Shown here piece after piece: positions 59,151 through 64,000 of a DNA stretch of 64,000 nucleotides. Position 1 is the stretch's first letter; every line of letters begins with the position of its first letter. Under the pieces are notes generated by a model. It was not told where the DNA came from, made no database searches, and saw nothing but the letters and a program-made list of their open reading frames with translations. Source of the stretch: an uncultured Duncaniella sp. (lineage in GTDB: Bacteria > Bacteroidota > Bacteroidia > Bacteroidales > Muribaculaceae); contig CATWQI010000012.1 in the NCBI GenBank assembly GCA_958352885.1, forward strand, positions 6,915-70,914, in the 5' to 3' direction. A program made the translations under genes and the position numbers.

Positions 59151-60295
59151 TGAAACGGATACTTTTTGACATAATTTCACTTCAGGGCTACCATAACGGT
59201 GGTGAAGAATATGTAAGAACTGTACTAAGAGCGTTGCTTGAATATAACGACATCAGTATTATTGGATTGTACGACTCAAAATTGAAATTCTTGGATGATG
59301 ACTACACTGTGTTTAGCAGTAAATTTAAACTTATAGATGTCCAGAGCAATCCAATAGCAAATATAATATCAGAAGAGAAAATAGATACTTTTTTTATTGG
59401 AATTGGACAACGTTTTGGCAGTTATGATTTGAGCTGTGTTAAATGCAAAACACTGTGTGTCATTCATGATATTGGCAATATAGAATATTCAAGAAATCGA
59501 ATTAATTATTTGTTTCCAAAATCAATAAAAGGATTTCTAAATATTTTAATAGATTACGTATGTCCTAACTCAAAATACTCTTTGCGTTCAAGAATTAATA
59601 AGGAGTATTTGAATATTGTGAATTTCATAAGTCAAGAAAATGTGGACATTATTACGGTATCTCAATATACAGCGAATTCGTTAATGTATTATTTTCCTTT
59701 GCTAAAAAACAAATCAATAGAGGTGCTTTATCCGCCACAAAAAGAATACTATAAAGCAGATGATTTTGAAGATGATACCTTACGTGATTTTGTTAATAGA
59801 GGGAAGCCGTTTTTACTATTGCTTAGTATCGGGCGAGTGAATAAAAACAGTACGATAGTAATAGATGCATTTAAGAGAATCAAACTTGATTTCCCGGATT
59901 TACAATTGATAGTTACTGGTGCACGAAACAAAACAGAGAAGGATGATATATTGTATTTACGATATGTCTCAAATAGTGATATCGAGAATTTGTATGAGAA
60001 AGCACGAGCTTTAGTATATCCTTCATATACAGAAGGTTTTGGTTATCCACCGATAGAAGCAATAAAATATGGTACTCCAGTTATTTCAGCAAATGTTTGC
60101 TCAATGACAGAGGTGCTTGGGAATGCAGCTCTTTATTTTTCACCATTTTATCAAAATGATTTTTATAGACAAATAAAGATTCTTTTGGATAAAGATAAGA
60201 AGCAATTTTCTAATTTAACGATAGCACAAAGTAAATTAATTGCGCAACGGCAAACCAAAGACTTTGATAAGTTGGTATCAATGTTGCGGGACTGA
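59150..60295 (+). CDS. Family 4 glycosyltransferase (GT-B fold)
   Basis: A 381-aa enzyme. The N-terminal acceptor domain includes LQGYHNGGEEYVRTVLRALL. The C-terminal donor domain includes LLLSIGRVNKNSTIVIDAFKRI, LQLIVTGA, VSNSDIENLYEKARALVYPSYTEGFGYPPIEAIKYGTPVISANVCSMTEVLGNAALYFSPF (the E-x7-E signature of GT4 lies in EGFGYPPIE). It would add a sugar to the growing repeat unit on the cytoplasmic side. Confidence 0.9.
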   Translation: MKRILFDIISLQGYHNGGEEYVRTVLRALLEYNDISIIGLYDSKLKFLDDDYTVFSSKFKLIDVQSNPIANIISEEKIDTFFIGIGQRFGSYDLSCVKCKTLCVIHDIGNIEYSRNRINYLFPKSIKGFLNILIDYVCPNSKYSLRSRINKEYLNIVNFISQENVDIITVSQYTANSLMYYFPLLKNKSIEVLYPPQKEYYKADDFEDDTLRDFVNRGKPFLLLLSIGRVNKNSTIVIDAFKRIKLDFPDLQLIVTGARNKTEKDDILYLRYVSNSDIENLYEKARALVYPSYTEGFGYPPIEAIKYGTPVISANVCSMTEVLGNAALYFSPFYQNDFYRQIKILLDKDKKQFSNLTIAQSKLIAQRQTKDFDKLVSMLRD

Positions 60296-60313
60296 ATATA
60301 TCGTGAATAGTAT

Positions 60314-61522
60314 ATGTCTTTCAAATTAGATAAATCACAAATTGTTTTTTCAGTTGTTTGCTTGTTCTCTTTGGTTGTAATGATTGATCCGCCAAATACG
60401 TATTTACATTTGAAGGATCCATTGTTTCTGCTCCTATTATTCACATGTTGTGCATTCTTTAAGCCTTCCATGTCCGGTTTTATACCAATATTTGTCGCAA
60501 TATTAGTTTGGAGCACATCATCTTTATTTGGATGGATCGATGGTGAAATTACTGATAATGATTTTAACATCGGAATTTTGAAATCCTTCATGCCATTAAT
60601 ACTTATTGGGTGGATTAGATATTTAAATTTCACTGATTCATTATTTATCCCATGTCTGATTGTTGCGATAATTTCGATTATTGTTGAGATTGCAATGCTC
60701 TTTTTCCCTGAGCTTGAAGCTTTTTGTTATTCATATTTTACAGCGGAGAATGGACTGATGATGATGAGTCGACGAACATTTGTCGGTATTAATTTCTCAA
60801 GTGCATTTTATCGATCAACACCATTATTGTCAATAGCCTTAGCAGTTGCTCTGAATAATTATTTTTATAAGAAATCTGTAGTGGCTGCAATTTTATGGAT
60901 TGTCTTATTTTTAGGATTATTTGCTGGAGGAAATAGAGCATGTATGCTTTCTGCTATTGGGATATGTACTCTATTGTACTTATTTAGGTTATATCATTTG
61001 AAAAGGTATTATAGATTTTCTATTTTATCAGTTATTGTTATTACTCTCTTTGCTTGCATATTGATTATGTTATTGAATGATACACAAGAATCATCAAACG
61101 TGGCTAAATTCGGACATTTATACTCATATGCTAAATTATTTAATGAAAAGCCGAGTGTATTTATTGTAGGACAAGGGGCTGGTGCGGTATTTTATAGTGA
61201 AGGGTTCAATTCTCTAACTCTTCAGACAGAATGGACATATATAGAATTAATCCGATTTTTTGGGTTACCTGGAGGCCTATTAATAGTTGGGATATTTATC
61301 TATCCGCTATTGTACGTAATACGGAATAGTAAACACTATAATCAGCCTTTGTCGATTATAGTTGGTTATTCGTTTTATTTATTAATAGCAGGGACTAATC
61401 CATTATTATTAAGTTCTACGGGGATGTTAGCTTGCCTATATTCATATTCATACATATATTTTAGGAAAAAGTATGGCATTATTAATCAAAAAGAGTGTCG
61501 CAATATTAATGTCCACTTATAA
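60314..61522 (+). CDS. O-antigen/polysaccharide polymerase (Wzy-type)
   Basis: A 402-aa membrane protein with about 11 hydrophobic segments and a larger periplasmic loop near residues 250-320 (SSNVAKFGHLYSYAKLFNEKP...TEWTYIELIRFFGLPGG). The pattern LAVALNNYFYKKS...FLGLFAGGNRACMLSAIG, with the GGNRA motif, and WTYIELIRFFG fits Wzy/O-antigen-ligase proteins. It would polymerise repeat units. Its 3' end overlaps the next gene by 50 bp. Confidence 0.82.
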   Translation: MSFKLDKSQIVFSVVCLFSLVVMIDPPNTYLHLKDPLFLLLLFTCCAFFKPSMSGFIPIFVAILVWSTSSLFGWIDGEITDNDFNIGILKSFMPLILIGWIRYLNFTDSLFIPCLIVAIISIIVEIAMLFFPELEAFCYSYFTAENGLMMMSRRTFVGINFSSAFYRSTPLLSIALAVALNNYFYKKSVVAAILWIVLFLGLFAGGNRACMLSAIGICTLLYLFRLYHLKRYYRFSILSVIVITLFACILIMLLNDTQESSNVAKFGHLYSYAKLFNEKPSVFIVGQGAGAVFYSEGFNSLTLQTEWTYIELIRFFGLPGGLLIVGIFIYPLLYVIRNSKHYNQPLSIIVGYSFYLLIAGTNPLLLSSTGMLACLYSYSYIYFRKKYGIINQKECRNINVHL

Positions 61523-62300
61523 TGGAGAAAAGTATTTACATGAGCAGATATCATCAATTTTAAACCAATCCCATAAGGATTTAAGGCTGTATATAAGAGA
61601 TGACGGCTCTAATGATGACACACTACGTATTATATCTGAATACCAGAGGAAAGATGCAAGAATTATTTTGATTGAGGATAATATAGTACATCGTGGTGTT
61701 AAAGGTAGTTTTAATTATCTTATGGAGGTTGTTGATGCCGATTATTATATGTTTTGTGATCAAGATGATGTCTGGTCAGCAGTTAAGGTAGAAGAATCAC
61801 TAAGGGCGATAGATCCTATTAACGAAGAAAAACCAGTTGTCGCATGTTCTGATTTGAGTCTTGTTAATCATAAACTAGATATTATAAATGAATCGATGTG
61901 GAAAACACATCGATTAACGAATTTGGTTGATAATCGAAATGGCATTAAAATAGCTTCAATGTTTCCAGGTTGTACTATGATTTTTAATAATCAGGCTAAA
62001 AAACTGGCTTTAATGGATAATTTCGATTTCCCTCTCCATGATATTCAGTTATCATTGGTGACTATAAAGAATGGAGGCGATATATTGCCAATTCATAAGC
62101 CTTTGATAAAATATCGGCAACACTCAAATAATGTAGTCGGCTTATATTTTGGACAGAATTTTATGTTAAATAAGGTCGTTAACTTCAAGAAAACGATTGG
62201 GAATACATTAAAATATTTCAGATTGGTTCATCAGTATCTAAATGTTTCATTAGCTGAGTTTATGATGCTTAAAATTAAGCATGTGCTAAACATTTTATAG
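61473..62300 (+). CDS. Family 2 glycosyltransferase (rhamnosyltransferase-like)
   Basis: A 275-aa GT-A protein. The ATG at 61473 keeps the first strand KSVAILMSTYNGEKYLHEQI intact, although it overlaps the polymerase gene by 50 bp. It has LRLYIRDDGSNDDT and YYMFCDQDDVWSAVKVEES, the DQDD motif of rhamnosyltransferase-like enzymes. The next gene starts one base after its stop. Confidence 0.85.
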   Translation: MALLIKKSVAILMSTYNGEKYLHEQISSILNQSHKDLRLYIRDDGSNDDTLRIISEYQRKDARIILIEDNIVHRGVKGSFNYLMEVVDADYYMFCDQDDVWSAVKVEESLRAIDPINEEKPVVACSDLSLVNHKLDIINESMWKTHRLTNLVDNRNGIKIASMFPGCTMIFNNQAKKLALMDNFDFPLHDIQLSLVTIKNGGDILPIHKPLIKYRQHSNNVVGLYFGQNFMLNKVVNFKKTIGNTLKYFRLVHQYLNVSLAEFMMLKIKHVLNIL

Positions 62301-62301
62301 T

Positions 62302-63009
62302 ATGATTTCAGTTTGCATGGCCACATATAACGGAGAGAAATATCTCCGTGAGCAAGTTGACTCTATATTAGCTCAGCTTGGCAATGATGATGAATTGATT
62401 ATATCTGATGACGGTTCAACTGATTCAACGATAAGGATATTGGAATCATATAATGATTCAAGAATCAAAATATTCCACAATATTAAAAATCATGGGGTAA
62501 ATGGGAATTTTGAAAATGCCTTGAATCAAGCAAATGGAGATTATATATTTCTTTCTGACCAAGATGATGTGTGGATACCGGGTAAAGTTGAAACTTGTAT
62601 AAATGCGCTTCAAACGTCGAAATGCGTGGTCCATGATTGTTATGTTGTGGATGGTAATTTAATAATCACCTCGGATTCATTTTTCGCAGAACGAGGAAGC
62701 AGGTCTGGTTTTTTTCATAATTGGATTAAAAATGGATATTTAGGGTGTGCAATGGCATTTAGACGAGAAATATTAGAGCTTGTTTTGCCGATTCCTTTAA
62801 AACTTCCAGTCTGGCACGATATATGGATTGGGGTATTATGTGACATAAAATTTGGTGTAACATTTATACCTTTCAAAGGGATATATTTTAGGCGCCATAG
62901 TACAAATACTTCGGTTACTGCTAAAAAATCGTTTCCGTTGTCGAAAAAAGTATCGTATAGAATTAAAGAACTGCCTTACATCTTAGGAAGAATTATTAAA
63001 ACCAAATAA
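62302..63009 (+). CDS. Family 2 glycosyltransferase
   Basis: A 235-aa GT-A protein similar in layout to its upstream neighbour: MISVCMATYNGEKYLREQV, IISDDGSTDST, GDYIFLSDQDDVWIPGKVE and the late VWHDIWIGVL block. The two may have arisen by duplication. It overlaps the next gene by one base. It is the last strongly A+T-rich gene of the locus. Confidence 0.85.
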   Translation: MISVCMATYNGEKYLREQVDSILAQLGNDDELIISDDGSTDSTIRILESYNDSRIKIFHNIKNHGVNGNFENALNQANGDYIFLSDQDDVWIPGKVETCINALQTSKCVVHDCYVVDGNLIITSDSFFAERGSRSGFFHNWIKNGYLGCAMAFRREILELVLPIPLKLPVWHDIWIGVLCDIKFGVTFIPFKGIYFRRHSTNTSVTAKKSFPLSKKVSYRIKELPYILGRIIKTK

Positions 63010-63797
63010 TGACAATCTCCATTATCACCGCCACTTATAATAGTGGTGCGACACTTCGTGACACATTCGACAGTGTGTTGCGCCAATCCTATAAAGATAT
63101 TGAATATATAGTAGTTGATGGGAGCTCGAAAGATGGCACTCTTGGCATTATCAAAGAGTACGAGCCGAAATTCAATGGTAAAATGCGGTGGGTGTCAGAG
63201 CCTGACAAAGGTATTTATGACGCCATGAACAAAGGCATTAGAATGGCGACAGGCGATGTGATCGGCATACTTAATTCTGATGATTTTTATACGTCAAAGG
63301 ATGTCTTGGAGCGAGTTGCGGCCTCTATTGGCGATGTGGATGCAGTCTATGGGGATATCCATTATGTGAACGATAAGGATTTGACCAGGTGCGTCAGATA
63401 TTATTCCTCCAAATCGTTTCGCCGCTGGAAAATGCTGATGGGGTTCATGCCTGCCCATCCGTCATTTTATTGTCGGAGGGCGGTATATTCCAGATATGGT
63501 TTGTTTGATTTGGATTTCAAGGTCGCAGCTGATTTTGAGCAATTATTAAGGTTGATATATGTCAATAAGATATATATAAAATATCTGCCATTGGATTTTG
63601 TGACAATGAGGACCGGCGGGGCATCAACATCCGGACTACAAAGCCACGAGAGGATAATCAAAGACCATATGCTCGCATACAAGAAAAATAATGTCCATTC
63701 AAACTATTTGTTTGAAAGCATGAGATATGTATTAAAAATATTTGATATTGCCACACAGCGTATGGCTGCATGTTTAAAAAAGCAAGAAAATGGATAA
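63009..63797 (+). CDS. Family 2 glycosyltransferase (WcaA-like)
   Basis: A 262-aa GT-A protein. Motifs are MTISIITATYNSGATLRDTFDSVLRQSYKDIEYIVVDGSSKDGTL split over the first strands, EPDKGIYDAMNKGIRMATGDVIGILNSDDFY (the usual DKGIYDAMNKG block and NSDD metal motif) and MPAHPSFYCRR. This is the type often found at the end of Bacteroidota polysaccharide loci just before gmd. Base composition returns toward that of the chromosome in this gene. Confidence 0.9.
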   Translation: MTISIITATYNSGATLRDTFDSVLRQSYKDIEYIVVDGSSKDGTLGIIKEYEPKFNGKMRWVSEPDKGIYDAMNKGIRMATGDVIGILNSDDFYTSKDVLERVAASIGDVDAVYGDIHYVNDKDLTRCVRYYSSKSFRRWKMLMGFMPAHPSFYCRRAVYSRYGLFDLDFKVAADFEQLLRLIYVNKIYIKYLPLDFVTMRTGGASTSGLQSHERIIKDHMLAYKKNNVHSNYLFESMRYVLKIFDIATQRMAACLKKQENG

Positions 63798-63801
63798 GAA
63801 T

Positions 63802-64000
63802 ATGAAAACCGCATTAATCACAGGTATTACAGGGCAGGACGGGTCATTCCTCGCCGAGTTTTTGTTGGAGAAGGGTTACGACGTGCACGGGACCATACGC
63901 CGCTCGTCGGTGGACTTCCGAGAGCGCATCGCACACCTTGAAGGGCACGAGAACTTCCACCTCCACTACGCCGATTTGGGTGATTCGATGAGCCTTCTCC
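63802..64000 (+). CDS. gmd: GDP-mannose 4,6-dehydratase Gmd (3' end cut by window)
   Basis: The first ~66 residues are visible and run to the window edge. MKTALITGITGQDGSFLAE is the NADP-binding motif of Gmd, followed by FLLEKGYDVHGTIRRSS, ERIAHLEG and HYADLGDSMSLL. Gmd makes GDP-4-keto-6-deoxymannose, the precursor of GDP-fucose and GDP-rhamnose. The ATG at 63802 matches the family start; an in-frame ATG at 63790 overlaps the preceding gene. The DNA is clearly more G+C-rich than the preceding glycosyltransferase genes. Confidence 0.93.
   Translation, partial: MKTALITGITGQDGSFLAEFLLEKGYDVHGTIRRSSVDFRERIAHLEGHENFHLHYADLGDSMSLL

Noticed and set aside
55717..64000. Phase-variable capsule locus with invertible promoter
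   Set aside because: No flanking inverted repeats around the promoter, no invertase gene and no UpxY/UpxZ gene in the window.
1..64000. Mobile elements, prophage or integrative element
   Set aside because: No transposase, integrase, terminal repeats or phage structural genes were seen; the tRNA-Gln gene has no integrase gene beside it.

Overview
The window comes from a gut-type Bacteroidota chromosome, most likely order Bacteroidales and perhaps family Muribaculaceae; the family is an inference. The support is a SusC/SusD pair with DUF3823 and GH92/GH38 mannosidases, promoters of the Bacteroidales type (TTTG or TTG, about 19-21 bp, then TAnnTTTG), almost no Shine-Dalgarno sequences, a Bacteroidota-type long IspG, and many lipoprotein and Wzi-like outer-membrane genes. 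No insertion sequence, prophage, CRISPR array or rRNA gene is visible. One tRNA-Gln(TTG) is present.

Region 1 (1-10454, + strand): the 3' part of an AraC-type regulator is followed by an apparent single operon. It encodes a tripartite RND efflux pump (adaptor, inner-membrane pump, TolC-like outer-membrane factor), then a close relative of vertebrate steroid 5-alpha-reductase, an Old-Yellow-Enzyme-type flavin reductase and two short-chain dehydrogenases. I read this as a bile-acid/steroid reduction and export module. Region 2 (10612-17675, +): a Wzi-like capsule-assembly outer-membrane protein, a small lipoprotein, a LegB-like sugar-nucleotide dehydratase, an ATP-grasp ligase, a NeuB/LegI-like nonulosonic acid synthase, sigma-54 (RpoN) and a PAP2-like membrane protein. 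Region 3 (17729-21485, +): housekeeping genes purE, ispG, ribD and a GNAT acetyltransferase, then tRNA-Gln with a clear promoter and terminator.

Region 4 (21918-42156): a mannose-glycan utilisation locus. A minus-strand operon of about 15 kb runs GH38, GH92, SusC, SusD, DUF3823 lipoprotein, ROK sugar kinase, mannose-6-phosphate isomerase. Divergent from it are a second, larger GH92, a GntR/UTRA regulator and an MFS sugar transporter. Together these would cleave alpha-mannosides outside the cytoplasm, import mannose, phosphorylate it and isomerise it to fructose-6-phosphate. Region 5 (42268-50946): a Pif1-like helicase with a TPR tail, a FadL-type porin, an unusual Trp/Gly-rich secreted protein, a NatAB-like ABC exporter and, divergent from it, an ECF sigma factor with a membrane partner. 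The intergenic region between the exporter and the sigma gene carries two back-to-back ECF-type promoter motifs. Region 6 (51077-55275, +): pyrB, pyrI, a flavin reductase, glyA and a TrmH-like RNA methyltransferase.

Region 7 (55357-64000, +): a surface-polysaccharide locus with a structured leader, then flippase, pyruvyltransferase-like protein, glycosyltransferases, a polymerase and the start of gmd (cut by the window end). From about 55.95 to 63.0 kb the DNA is much richer in A+T than its surroundings, which suggests an exchanged cassette.

The observations I rate highest are the joint efflux/steroid-reductase operon, the mirror-image ECF promoters, the incomplete LegB/ATP-grasp/NeuB cassette, and the mannan locus with a GntR regulator and variant GH92 enzymes. 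All functional calls come from reading the sequence; no database search was run.
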